In this document: one piece after another, positions 1-8,619 of the stretch
Numbering within the stretch: the first letter of the stretch is position 1
Layout: each line of letters opens with the position of its first letter
DNA from: an uncultured Clostridia bacterium
GTDB taxonomy: Bacteria; Bacillota; Clostridia; UBA1381
NCBI GenBank assembly: GCA_934501535.1
Contig: CAKSUM010000028.1
Coordinates: forward strand, 1-17,661
Direction: 5' to 3'
Length of the DNA: 17,661 bases
Notes under the pieces: model-generated
What the model saw: the letters and a program-made list of their open reading frames with translations, nothing else
The model's database searches: none
Told to the model about the DNA's origin: nothing
Made by a program: the position numbers and the translations under genes

Positions 1-39
1 TTATTTTGATTACCGCAAGTGTAATCATTAGGTGATTTT

Positions 40-92
40 ATTGTAACACCGAAAAAGATGATTTTCAATTCTCTATCTTTGGCACTTTATGC
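40..92 (-). promoter_or_regulatory. Leftward regulated promoter, copy 1 of the conserved element
   Basis: Read on the minus strand, the 30-base element occupies 63-92: GCATAAA, three variable bases, CCAAA, one variable base, then ATAGAGAATTGAAA. Its last six bases, TTGAAA (63-68), form a -35 box. A 17-base spacer follows, then the -10 box TACAAT (40-45), with an upstream TG at the extended -10 position. It points out of the window to the left, so it should drive a gene starting beyond base 1. The other two copies lie at 1972-2024 and 15737-15789. The rest of 1-121 holds no gene that I can support, and I see no convincing terminator after the kinase gene. Confidence 0.85.
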
Positions 93-121
93 TGTTTTTT
101 TATATTTTGCCAAAATTGGGG

Positions 122-1882
122 CTAAAAATGCAGCGGCTGAATAATCTCAACCAAAAGCCCGCCGCCCTTGGGAGCAGAGATAAATACGCCGTATTCTTCG
201 CCGAAAATAAGCTTGATGCGCTTATTTACGTTTTGCAGACCGATATGACGGCTTTCTGCGAATACGTCGCTGCTTTTGAGCCGCGACTGCATTTTTGAAA
301 GCGTCTCGGACGAAACGCCGCTGCCGTTATCGCGGATAATAATATGCAGCACGTCATTTTCGGCAGATATGGTGAGGGTAAGCTTTGCCGGGAGTGCGGA
401 AATGTTTTTAAATCCGTGCTCTATCGAGTTTTCCATAATCGGCTGAAGAATAAATTTTACTGTTTTGCAGTCCAAAAGACTCGCGTCGATATTTTCTTCA
501 TATTGAAATAAATTTTCGTGTTTTAACTGCTCGATTTGGATATATTTTTGCGTATAATACAACTCATCGCGAAGGGAAGTTATAAAATTATCGGTCTTCA
601 GCGAGTAATAAAGCACGTCCGACAAAAGCGCGAGTATCTGTGCCGGCGGGCAATCCTTCTGCGTTATTCTGATAATCATTATATTTACAAGATTTAACGT
701 GTTAAATATAAAATGCGGGTTTATCTGCGTCTGCAGCGCCAATGCCTGCGAGTCCTTAAGCTGCTTGATTTTCGAGGTAAGTTCGCGTTCAATTTCCGAG
801 TTCCGCGTAAGTGTGCGCATAAAATTCTCGGATATAAAGTCAATTTCGTTCGTGTTGCTGTCGGCATGATTTCCCGACAATCCCATTGCCGACACCATAA
901 CTGCAATGGATTTGTATATCGAAACCGACACTAAAAATGAAAGAACAATCGTAAGCAAAAGAGTGCACAAAAGGGTGATTATAATACTTCCGATACTGTT
1001 TTTCAAAACGCCGTACATACTGTTTGACAATGTTTGCGACAGCAGCACAATATTTTTGTCCGGGTGGGGGATAAGGCAGTAAATGCTGCTGCCTTTATTG
1101 CTTGATATGTATTCTCCGGCGTTGATTTTTTCGGCATTATCAGCAAAAACCGCGGAAATTTTATCCCCGGATAAAGGGACAGATTTAATATCGGTAAGCG
1201 GAATCCCGCTTTTTGTGAAAAATGCAAGAGTTTCGCCCGAATTTACATCGCTTACAAGATATTTGTACAGTTCGTCATAATCGACATTTATAATAAGGTA
1301 GCCGTCGGTGATATTGTAATTGACGGTACGCATATCATACGCAATGGAAAGATAATTTTTTTCGTCGCGCGATGAAAAATAGAGGATTTTGTCCGCCTTT
1401 GAGCCGATTACGCGGTCAATAACCGTTCGGTCCGAAAATTTGTCAAGGCTGTTAAACCCCGTATTCGATATAACGTTGCCTGTCTCGATTGAATACATAT
1501 ACACCGAGGCGATGAAGTCATTGGTATGTACAAATGAGCTTAACTCATCATTGAGCATCGAATAGTTGGATATGTCATTAATGCTGTTTTCCTCCATTCG
1601 GTTATGGAAAAAATATATCGTGGCGGGGTCTTGCGAGAGTCTGCTGTAGAAAATATCGGTTTTGTTTGTCAGCAGCTCAAAATTGCTCATGCTTTTAAGC
1701 GATGAAACGGTAAAGGTGTGCGTGTATTCCTTCAGATAGTCCGCCGACTGCGAGTAAGAAAAAAATACAAGACACAATATGGAAGGTATCGCAACCGCAA
1801 TTGCCAGAAGTTTCCAATAATAAAAGAACAGACTCTGCCAGCGGTAATTTTTGACTATATTAAATGTTGACTTAAAATCCAT
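122..1882 (-). CDS. YesM-type sensor histidine kinase
   Basis: This is a membrane sensor kinase of the YesM/LytS class (His_kinase plus HATPase_c), which phosphorylates a YesN-type response regulator. The 586-residue protein has a membrane segment at about residues 23-43, an extracellular sensing region of about 250 residues and a second membrane segment at about 296-322. The cytoplasmic part carries the phospho-acceptor motif QTQINPHFIFNTLN (His390), the N-box PIMENSIEHGF (Asn485), the G1 box DNGSG (518-522) and GLQNV (548-552). The ATG at 1882 was chosen because AAAGGA (1891-1896) lies 8 bases upstream; an in-frame ATG at 1981 would extend the protein by 33 residues but overlaps the gene's own promoter. 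Its likely partner is the response regulator at 14193-15656, which is unusually far away. The ligand is unknown; related kinases control sugar-uptake loci. Confidence 0.93.
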   Translation of the reverse strand: MDFKSTFNIVKNYRWQSLFFYYWKLLAIAVAIPSILCLVFFSYSQSADYLKEYTHTFTVSSLKSMSNFELLTNKTDIFYSRLSQDPATIYFFHNRMEENSINDISNYSMLNDELSSFVHTNDFIASVYMYSIETGNVISNTGFNSLDKFSDRTVIDRVIGSKADKILYFSSRDEKNYLSIAYDMRTVNYNITDGYLIINVDYDELYKYLVSDVNSGETLAFFTKSGIPLTDIKSVPLSGDKISAVFADNAEKINAGEYISSNKGSSIYCLIPHPDKNIVLLSQTLSNSMYGVLKNSIGSIIITLLCTLLLTIVLSFLVSVSIYKSIAVMVSAMGLSGNHADSNTNEIDFISENFMRTLTRNSEIERELTSKIKQLKDSQALALQTQINPHFIFNTLNLVNIMIIRITQKDCPPAQILALLSDVLYYSLKTDNFITSLRDELYYTQKYIQIEQLKHENLFQYEENIDASLLDCKTVKFILQPIMENSIEHGFKNISALPAKLTLTISAENDVLHIIIRDNGSGVSSETLSKMQSRLKSSDVFAESRHIGLQNVNKRIKLIFGEEYGVFISAPKGGGLLVEIIQPLHF

Positions 1883-1916
1883 TAAAACATTCCTTTCGTG
1901 CGCAATTATTAAGAAT

Positions 1917-1945
1917 ATTATAGCGCAAATAACGCAAAAGTTCAA
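1917..1945 (-). promoter_or_regulatory. Promoter of the histidine kinase gene
   Basis: On the minus strand, TTGAAC (1940-1945) and TATAAT (1917-1922) are separated by exactly 17 bases, a near-consensus housekeeping sigma promoter. Transcription should start near 1910, giving a leader of about 28 bases before the ATG at 1882. It does not contain the conserved 30-base element, so expression may be constitutive. It lies back to back with the rightward regulated promoter that begins at 1972. Confidence 0.8.
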
Positions 1946-1971
1946 TAAAAAACGGAAATTACAAAAATTGA

Positions 1972-2024
1972 GCATAAACACCCAAAAATAGAGAATTGAA
2001 AAAGTAAAATATTGATGTTATAAT
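1972..2024 (+). promoter_or_regulatory. Regulated promoter of the surface-protein operon, copy 2 of the element
   Basis: The conserved 30-base element (1972-2001) ends in the -35 box TTGAAA (1996-2001). A 17-base spacer leads to TATAAT (2019-2024), with TG at 2016-2017 making an extended -10. Transcription should begin near 2031, about 50 bases before the first start codon at 2083. The element touches the -35 box, which fits an activator that contacts RNA polymerase there; the YesN-type AraC-family regulator encoded in the window is the natural candidate (inference). Similarity to copy 3 continues upstream of the element through an A-rich stretch and TTGA. Confidence 0.88.
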
Positions 2025-2082
2025 TTTAGTATCAAGTTTGTTCGGAACGATGAACGAAAATTTACGGAAAAGAGGTATTTCT

Positions 2083-3519
2083 ATGAAAAAAATTGTTGCA
2101 GCATTGCTGAGCGTGTGCCTGTGCGCGGGCATGAGCGGGTGCGGGAAAAAAGAAACCGTTTCAAACGATTCGGGAACGACAACGCTCACGTGGCTTGTCC
2201 CCGGCGATACGCCGCAGGACCTTCCGCGCGTTCTTGAAAAGGTGAATGAAAAGCTGGAAGAAAAAATTAACGTGCACCTCGATTTGAAATTTATCGACGA
2301 GGGCGCATATCAGGAAAAAATGAATACATACATGGCGTCGTCGTATAAATACGATATTGCGTTTGCGGGATATAATAATCCTATGGTAAATGCGGCGTCA
2401 AAGGGCGGCATTATCAGCATTGACGAGTTGCTTGAAAAAACGCCGGATTTGAAGGAAACAATCCCCGATTATGCGTGGGAGCTGACAAAATACGACGGAA
2501 AGATTTACGGCGTGCCGAATTTGCAGGTTTTGCCGACGGCGCTCGGCGCGATGATGAACCCGGAATTGCTGAAAAAGTATAACTACAGCATGGACGATTT
2601 CAACTGCATAGACGATTTGGAGCCGTATCTTGAAACAATAAAAAATAACGAGCCGGAATATATTCCGTACGGCGTTATTGCGTCGTCGGGTGCGGAAATG
2701 TTCGACTACGGAAAGGACTATGCAAAGGTCGAAAAAATATGGTTCAAAAAGGGCGACGACGGAAAATGGCACGGTAAAATGAAATATGAAACCGAGGAAT
2801 TTATAAAAGGCGTTCACCGCGTACGCGAATGGTATGAAAAGGGTTACATCAGAAAAGATGTTGCGACGTTCCAGGACGACGGCTCGGGAAAAGAAAAGTA
2901 CGGCGTTACTTTTGCCGTATACAAGCCGGGAATCGAAACTTTGGTTAAAAATTCGTATAATAACGACTGCGTCTGCAAGGTTATCCAAAAGCCGGTTATA
3001 AAATCATGCAATGCGATGACGGTTATAGGGAAGGATTCAAAAAATCCGGAAAAGGCAATTCAATTGATAGAGCTTGTTAATACCGATAAGGAGCTTTTCA
3101 ATCTTCTGACGCTCGGATTTGAAGGCGAACATTACAAAATGGTTGATGAAAATACCTTCGAATACATCGGCGATAAAAATACAAACAAGTATTTCGTAAA
3201 TGCGGCATGGAAGTTCGGCAACGTATTTAATTCTTACGTAGCAAAGGGCGACCCGGCAGATGTTTGGGAACAAACCAAAAAGTATAATGAATCCGCGGAA
3301 ATCAGCCCGCTTAACGGATTTGCCATCGACGATAAAAATATCAGAACGGAACTTTCGCAGATAGAGTCGCTTGTGAGTCAGTATTCAATGGTGCAGAACG
3401 GCGCTGTCGACCCGGATACATATTATGATGAATTTTTAGCAAAATTAAAAACCGCGGGTTCTGACAAAGTGGTGGCTGAATATGAAAGACAGGTCGAGGA
3501 GTTCATGAATAATAAATGA
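2083..3519 (+). CDS. ABC sugar importer substrate-binding lipoprotein, LplA/DUF3502 type
   Basis: This is an extracellular sugar-binding lipoprotein of 478 residues that should deliver oligosaccharides to the permeases encoded from 15824. It begins with a lipoprotein signal peptide ending in MSGC, so Cys20 would be lipidated. The body resembles solute-binding protein family 1, with segments such as YDIAFAGYNNP and DGKIYGVPN. The C-terminal part (for example SPLNGFAIDDKNIRTE and NGAVDPDTYYDEFLAKLKTAG) looks like DUF3502 of the LplA family. The ATG at 2083 follows AGAGG (2071-2075) by 7 bases; an in-frame TTG at 2038 would put 15 residues ahead of the signal peptide and is rejected. It is the first gene of the operon, which is odd because its permeases are about 12 kb away behind a separate promoter of the same type. 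The sugar is unknown. Confidence 0.92.
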   Translation: MKKIVAALLSVCLCAGMSGCGKKETVSNDSGTTTLTWLVPGDTPQDLPRVLEKVNEKLEEKINVHLDLKFIDEGAYQEKMNTYMASSYKYDIAFAGYNNPMVNAASKGGIISIDELLEKTPDLKETIPDYAWELTKYDGKIYGVPNLQVLPTALGAMMNPELLKKYNYSMDDFNCIDDLEPYLETIKNNEPEYIPYGVIASSGAEMFDYGKDYAKVEKIWFKKGDDGKWHGKMKYETEEFIKGVHRVREWYEKGYIRKDVATFQDDGSGKEKYGVTFAVYKPGIETLVKNSYNNDCVCKVIQKPVIKSCNAMTVIGKDSKNPEKAIQLIELVNTDKELFNLLTLGFEGEHYKMVDENTFEYIGDKNTNKYFVNAAWKFGNVFNSYVAKGDPADVWEQTKKYNESAEISPLNGFAIDDKNIRTELSQIESLVSQYSMVQNGAVDPDTYYDEFLAKLKTAGSDKVVAEYERQVEEFMNNK

Positions 3520-3530
3520 GGAGCGGAAAT

Positions 3531-4892
3531 ATGGTAAGAAAATTTATTGCGACGCTTGCTGCGGTGCTTTGCACTGCAGCGGTTATGCCGCTTTGCGCGT
3601 CGGCGGACAAAATTTTTGACGAGAACTTTGCGTATGAAAACGGATATGACTTACTGTCGCTCGATTATATAGCGGCAAACTTAAACAACGGAACGGTCAG
3701 TGCGTCGGCTGTTGATGATGCGGGCGCGGTTGACGGAAAAGCTATGAAAATCAGTGTTGACAGCACAAAATCATGCAATTTGGCGGTTGTTTTCCCGGAA
3801 GAGTGGAACACGAATGATGGCAGTATGACCATGGAAATAAGAATGAAACTGGATTCCGGGATAAATGCGGCGTTTCAGACGCTCGGACAGCTGTACGGCG
3901 CGGCTGCCGACGGCACGGAAATGAAAAGCTGGGGACTGTATGCGTGGACGAACGACCCCCGATTCGTATTTTTGGAAAAGGGCGGCGGTAATATCTTTGG
4001 CGGGGTTGAGCGTGACGATATTTTGGATGAGTATGTCACAATTGTGTATGAGGTCGATACTGAAAAGAAAACCTTTTCTTTTGTGCTTCTCAAAGAGGAC
4101 GGAACGACAGCGTTTGCAAAAAACTCGATAAGTATCGACAGAGCGCCGTATATAATTAAAGAACTGAGGTTTTACGCAAACGGTAAAGCGGATATTTATA
4201 TAGACTATATTAAATTTACACAGGAAAAGTATCCAAAAATTATTTCAAGCAGCGTTAATGACGGGGACATTAATTTGCCGGAACGGCCCGAAATAAAACT
4301 TTATTTCGACATGCCGATTAAGGCGGAGAGCATTAACAAAACAAATTTCAGAATTATTGATAAGTCCGGCACAGCCATTTCGGAGGATATGTATGACCTA
4401 TCATACGCCCGCGCGGAAAGCGGCGAATATGAGGTAAAAGTGAATGTGGCTGCCGACCTTGTAAACGGCGAAACATACACGCTCGCGGTAAGCGGTGTGG
4501 CGGCGGATTCGGAAACCGAACGCATTATGAAGGAAACAAAAGAAATATCGTTTACCGTGATAAAATATTTTAATATAGATAATATCGAAATTACGGATAA
4601 CGATGGGATTTTAACGGTAAATGTTGATTATTCCGCAACTGTTTCGGACGCGGCGGAAAAACCGTATTACATTATTGCGTCGCTGTTGTGTGAAGAAAAC
4701 GGAAAATTCAGAATTTACAAGTCCGCATTTGACGCGGGAATTTTTTCGGTGGGAAACAACAGCAAGGCAATGACGGCGCAATTCGAAAAGCCTGCGGCGG
4801 AAAAGTGCTTTGTAAATATAATGCTGTGGGATTCGATGAATAATTCAAAAAGCTATATAAAGAGTGTGCAAAAGGAGTTTGGCTTACGGTAA
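3531..4892 (+). CDS. Secreted lectin-like and Ig-like domain protein
   Basis: This 453-residue protein probably binds a surface glycan; no enzyme signature is visible. A signal peptide ends at about ASA (residues 23-25). Residues about 26-225 look like a concanavalin/LamG-type beta sandwich, as in other secreted clostridial carbohydrate-locus proteins. Residues about 234-345 resemble a bacterial Ig-like Big_5 domain (PEIKLYFDMPI, then NGETYTLAVSGV). Residues about 346-453 form another beta-rich domain that I do not recognise. The start at 3531 is preceded by GAGGAG (3518-3523) with 7 bases between. An alternative ATG at 3516, overlapping the upstream TGA, would place five residues ahead of the signal peptide. 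It has no SLH or sortase motif, so its retention at the surface is unexplained. Domain calls come from sequence texture only. Confidence 0.75.
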   Translation: MVRKFIATLAAVLCTAAVMPLCASADKIFDENFAYENGYDLLSLDYIAANLNNGTVSASAVDDAGAVDGKAMKISVDSTKSCNLAVVFPEEWNTNDGSMTMEIRMKLDSGINAAFQTLGQLYGAAADGTEMKSWGLYAWTNDPRFVFLEKGGGNIFGGVERDDILDEYVTIVYEVDTEKKTFSFVLLKEDGTTAFAKNSISIDRAPYIIKELRFYANGKADIYIDYIKFTQEKYPKIISSSVNDGDINLPERPEIKLYFDMPIKAESINKTNFRIIDKSGTAISEDMYDLSYARAESGEYEVKVNVAADLVNGETYTLAVSGVAADSETERIMKETKEISFTVIKYFNIDNIEITDNDGILTVNVDYSATVSDAAEKPYYIIASLLCEENGKFRIYKSAFDAGIFSVGNNSKAMTAQFEKPAAEKCFVNIMLWDSMNNSKSYIKSVQKEFGLR

Positions 4893-4916
4893 TGTGCAGT
4901 ACGGAAAGGGATTTGT

Positions 4917-7900
4917 ATGGTGTTTAGGAGAATAATCGGCGGAATATTATCCGCCGCAATACTTTTACCGGCGTATTCGGTCGGATATGCGCAAAACGAT
5001 GCGGAAACGACAACATCGATTTTTGTGTCGCCGCTGGGCGATGATAATGCTGCGGGAAATAGCGACAGCCCGTTAAAAACAATTTCCGCGGCGCAGAAAA
5101 AGGTGCGGAAAATATTAAAGCAGAACGGCGAAACCGAGATAAACGTGTTTTTAAGAGGCGGCGATTACAGATTGACCGAGCCGCTTGAATTCGGCAAAGC
5201 GGACAGCGGCGAAAATTCTGTTATCTACAGCGCATATGACGGCGAAAAGGTAAGAATAATGGGGTCGAGAATTATTAATGCCTCCGCGTTTACCCCGGTT
5301 AAGGAGCAGAAGGTTCTGGATAAATTACCCGAGTCCTCAAGGGAAAAGACGGGGGTATATGACCTTAAAAATATCGGCGTGAAAAAAATAAAAAAATTCA
5401 GTCCGCCGTCAAAATATTCGGATAATTATACCGAAAGTGATTCGATGAATATCGCCGTGTATTTTAACGGCAAGGAGCAGACCCTGGCGAGATATCCGAA
5501 CGGCGAAAGCAGCTATATGGCTATAACAAGCGGCGGCGGGGATAAAATAGGCTATGAAGATTCAAGAGCGGACAGGTGGAAAGACGCCGCCAATGCGTAT
5601 GTCGTGGGCGGTCTTAACATAAGCTGGGCTTTTGTAAGAAGGAAAGTTGAGGATATTGATAAAAATAATAAAATCATACAGCTTCAGCCGATAACCGATT
5701 ACGAGACGGGAAAGGTATCGGCCGTCAACGGACAATACGCCATAGAAAATCTGATTGAAGAACTTGACGTACCGGGGGAATACTATGTTGATGAAGACAA
5801 TGCGCTGCTGTATTATTATCCGCCCTATTCCACCAAAAATATCAGCTTGGAGATTGCCGTTGATGATATAGATTTGCTTTATTTGGAAAATGCGAAAAAC
5901 ATACAGTTTAAAGGAATTGAATTCTGCAATGTTCGGCGTTCCGCCGTAAAAATGACAGGCTGTGAAAATATCACATTTACCGATTGCAAAGTCAAAAATA
6001 CGATGATGAACGGGATATGGATGAAGGATTGCAAAAACTGCACGGTAACGGGGAGCGAATTTACCCATATCGGCGCTACGGGCGTTATTCTGGACGGCGG
6101 AGACAGCCAAACACTGGAACCGGGCAATAATGTTGTTGACGGCTGCTCTTTTTGCGATTTCGGATATAAACAGAGGACGTATTGCCCAGGAGTGCGTTTG
6201 TGGGGCGTAGGAAATACGGTTAAAAACAGCGAAATACATAATTCACCTCATGTTGCAGTTTATTTTAAGGGCAATGACCATAAAATACTTAACAATGAAA
6301 TATACAATGTTGTAAAGGAAACGCTTGATTCGGGCGCCATATACACCGGGCAGAATTATGCTTACTGCGGTACCGAAATAGCGTATAATTATTTTCATGA
6401 CGTAAAATCTTCAATTGAGGGCGGACGCGAAAGCGGGTCTAAGGCTGTGGGCGTATACCTGGACGACTTCATGTCGGGGGTTAACGTACATCACAATTTA
6501 TTCTTAAATGTGCACTGTGCCTTTTTGCTCGGCGGCGGTTCGCTGAATAAGGTTACGGATAACATCATTGTAAATTCAACCAACGGAATAAGTGCCGATT
6601 CGCGCGGCGTCGGCTGGGCGAGGGCGGCGGCGCTGCACAGAAAACTTATCGACATTGTCCCGATTATGGATAATCCCGCGTATGATAAATACGAACATTT
6701 GAAGGAACTTCCGGATTTGTTCGACAGTCAAAAGGCGGCATATCCGTATTACAATGAAATCAGGGATAATTTGCTGTATGATAATACAGATCCTTTGGAT
6801 ATAAGCGAGTTCTACGGCCCGAAATATTATTGTCGGACGGAAAATAATATTTTGGCGGACAGCGGCGATTTGCGTGTTGAATTTGCGGACGTGGAAAACG
6901 GAAATTATACAATTAAAAAGGATAGCGAAATACTGAAAGAACTTCCGGAACTGGCGAAAATCAATATTGACGATATCGGCGAAACAAAAAACGGCGGGGC
7001 AAGGCTTTTGGGCGATTTCAGACAATATTATCCGCTTAACCATACGCAGAATATTTCCAATTTGGGCACATATGCGGAGTGGGAAAGTGCGGAAAATGCG
7101 GATAAATATGTGCTGACGATTGCAAAGGACAGCGGTTTTACCGATATTTTGGAGGAAAAGGAAGTCAGCTATAATCACTGCCGGTTGGATAACATCAGGA
7201 CAGGGCTTTTAACGCAATACTGGAAGGTTGAGGCAGTAAGAATGGGTAGCAGATGTAAAGAACGGAAAATTTGTTCGGGCGGAACATACGCCTTTACATC
7301 GTCCGAATACGATATAGTAAACAAGGATTTGTTTAATGCGGCAATGAGCAATTTAAACAGATATGCCGAAAAAACAAAAGAAGGCACGGACGCGGGAGAA
7401 GTCGCACGGGGAACAGCCGACATACTTCTTACGATGCAGAAAGAGGCTGATAAAATCGATAAGACCGAACATATTTCGCAAGCTGAAATAGATTTTGAAA
7501 CAAACAAGATAAATCAGCTGCTGGAAGATGTGGGTTATAAAGCAAATGTAATTTATTCGTCCATCGGGTTTGCTATGAGCGGCGTAAGCGACTGGAAAAG
7601 CAATTTTGAGGGTTCACAGTTAAATATTTCGGATAACGCCTTCACGCTGCGGGGCCCGAAGGACGGTTCGACCGTTGCGACATATGCGGCAAAACCCATA
7701 AGCCGTGGCGAGATACTGTGCTTTGATGTCAATTTTGATATAAATGAAGGTTGGTCGGCGTTCGGCATACAATCGGAAGATACTGTGGGCAAGGCAATTT
7801 GGAGCGGCAGTAAAAATAGGGGATTTTTGGTTGTAATAAAAAAATCCCAGATAGAATTGCAAAAATGGGACGGCTCCAACACGATATATACTGTTGAAAA

Positions 7901-8603
7901 TACGGCATTTGTACCCGGTGAAAAGAACAGCGTTCAATTCGGCGCTGTGGATTTCGGCGGCGGAAACAGAGTTATTTTGAATATTAACGGTAAGCCGATT
8001 TTTGATTTTATCGATTATGAAAATCCGATAAGCGATGAACTTTATTTCTCGCTGTATAATATGCCGTCGGCAACAGCAGAACCGGTATATCTGACAGAAT
8101 CCGCAAATCTCCCCGATAAAGAGATATACGCGTGGAACGTTACCGAAAAGGAAAGCATTGACTTATCGCAGCTGTTCAGCCGATTTGACGGCGAAATGGC
8201 AGTAAATTCAAAAGTATTATCGGATAAGCCGGCGGACAATAACAGTGATGTTGCGTTTACTCTTTTGCGGGACGGCGGTAATAAAAACGTATCGGTATAT
8301 CTCAGAGAAATGGAAACGGCTGACGGTCGCACGGGGTATGAAATCAGAATAACCGATGATAAGATAATTCTCGAAAGGCATAAAGTGGGGACCTATCAGG
8401 TTATTGCGGCTGTCAAAAACAACTTTATTCCGAAGGATAAAGACGTCAGAATACGTTTGAGTCAGCAGACAGCAAAAGACGGAGTTCATATTTATCTGAC
8501 GGTTGACGGAGAAAAAGTGTTTGACGTTACCGATATTTATCCGATAAAGTTGAAAGGATATTTCGGATTTGAGTCGGATTCATCTGTTGTGATAGGAAAA
8601 TAA
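4917..8603 (+). CDS. Large secreted parallel beta-helix protein, candidate GH141-like glycoside hydrolase
   Basis: This 1228-residue protein is the likely polysaccharide-active enzyme of the locus. A signal peptide ends at about VGYA (residues 22-25). Residues about 35-690 form a right-handed parallel beta-helix typical of the pectate-lyase-like superfamily: IFVSPLGDDNAAG, FLRGGDYRLTEPL, EYYVDEDNALLYYYPP, LDSGAIYTGQN and GVYLDDFMSGVNVHHNLF. These segments recall family GH141 and related uncharacterised proteins. Asp471 in DSGAIY and Asp516/Asp517 in YLDD are candidate catalytic acids, spaced roughly as I remember for GH141. The tail has an Fn3-like domain (about 705-800), a helical region (about 801-877) and two LamG-like sandwiches (about 878-1060 and 1065-1228). 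The ATG follows AAAGGG by 6 bases. The gene starts 24 bases after the previous stop. A non-catalytic or lyase role is possible, and the substrate is unknown. Confidence 0.8.
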   Translation: MVFRRIIGGILSAAILLPAYSVGYAQNDAETTTSIFVSPLGDDNAAGNSDSPLKTISAAQKKVRKILKQNGETEINVFLRGGDYRLTEPLEFGKADSGENSVIYSAYDGEKVRIMGSRIINASAFTPVKEQKVLDKLPESSREKTGVYDLKNIGVKKIKKFSPPSKYSDNYTESDSMNIAVYFNGKEQTLARYPNGESSYMAITSGGGDKIGYEDSRADRWKDAANAYVVGGLNISWAFVRRKVEDIDKNNKIIQLQPITDYETGKVSAVNGQYAIENLIEELDVPGEYYVDEDNALLYYYPPYSTKNISLEIAVDDIDLLYLENAKNIQFKGIEFCNVRRSAVKMTGCENITFTDCKVKNTMMNGIWMKDCKNCTVTGSEFTHIGATGVILDGGDSQTLEPGNNVVDGCSFCDFGYKQRTYCPGVRLWGVGNTVKNSEIHNSPHVAVYFKGNDHKILNNEIYNVVKETLDSGAIYTGQNYAYCGTEIAYNYFHDVKSSIEGGRESGSKAVGVYLDDFMSGVNVHHNLFLNVHCAFLLGGGSLNKVTDNIIVNSTNGISADSRGVGWARAAALHRKLIDIVPIMDNPAYDKYEHLKELPDLFDSQKAAYPYYNEIRDNLLYDNTDPLDISEFYGPKYYCRTENNILADSGDLRVEFADVENGNYTIKKDSEILKELPELAKINIDDIGETKNGGARLLGDFRQYYPLNHTQNISNLGTYAEWESAENADKYVLTIAKDSGFTDILEEKEVSYNHCRLDNIRTGLLTQYWKVEAVRMGSRCKERKICSGGTYAFTSSEYDIVNKDLFNAAMSNLNRYAEKTKEGTDAGEVARGTADILLTMQKEADKIDKTEHISQAEIDFETNKINQLLEDVGYKANVIYSSIGFAMSGVSDWKSNFEGSQLNISDNAFTLRGPKDGSTVATYAAKPISRGEILCFDVNFDINEGWSAFGIQSEDTVGKAIWSGSKNRGFLVVIKKSQIELQKWDGSNTIYTVENTAFVPGEKNSVQFGAVDFGGGNRVILNINGKPIFDFIDYENPISDELYFSLYNMPSATAEPVYLTESANLPDKEIYAWNVTEKESIDLSQLFSRFDGEMAVNSKVLSDKPADNNSDVAFTLLRDGGNKNVSVYLREMETADGRTGYEIRITDDKIILERHKVGTYQVIAAVKNNFIPKDKDVRIRLSQQTAKDGVHIYLTVDGEKVFDVTDIYPIKLKGYFGFESDSSVVIGK

Positions 8604-8619
8604 AATAAGGAGACAGACT

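Noticed and set aside
93..121. Possible terminator after the kinase gene (short CCAAAATTGG palindrome followed on the minus strand by an A-rich stretch)
   Set aside because: The stem is only about five base pairs and A/T-rich, and on the minus strand it is followed by A's rather than T's, so it is not a credible intrinsic terminator.
89..298. 69-residue plus-strand open frame overlapping the end of the kinase gene
   Set aside because: It is antisense to a well-supported gene, has no ribosome binding site and no recognisable protein features.
1883..1981. In-frame upstream ATG extending the histidine kinase by 33 residues
   Set aside because: The extension would run through the kinase gene's own promoter and past the edge of the 30-base element. 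The ATG at 1882 has a good ribosome binding site and is followed by a sensible first membrane segment.
2038..2082. TTG start giving 15 extra residues on the binding lipoprotein
   Set aside because: It would place MFGTMNENLRKRGIS ahead of a normal lipoprotein signal peptide, lies only about 7 bases after the predicted transcription start, and lacks a ribosome binding site.
5562..6239. 225-residue minus-strand open frame inside the beta-helix gene
   Set aside because: It is a shadow frame of a strongly supported gene, with composition (many Ile, Phe, Arg, no domain pattern) typical of reverse-strand reading.
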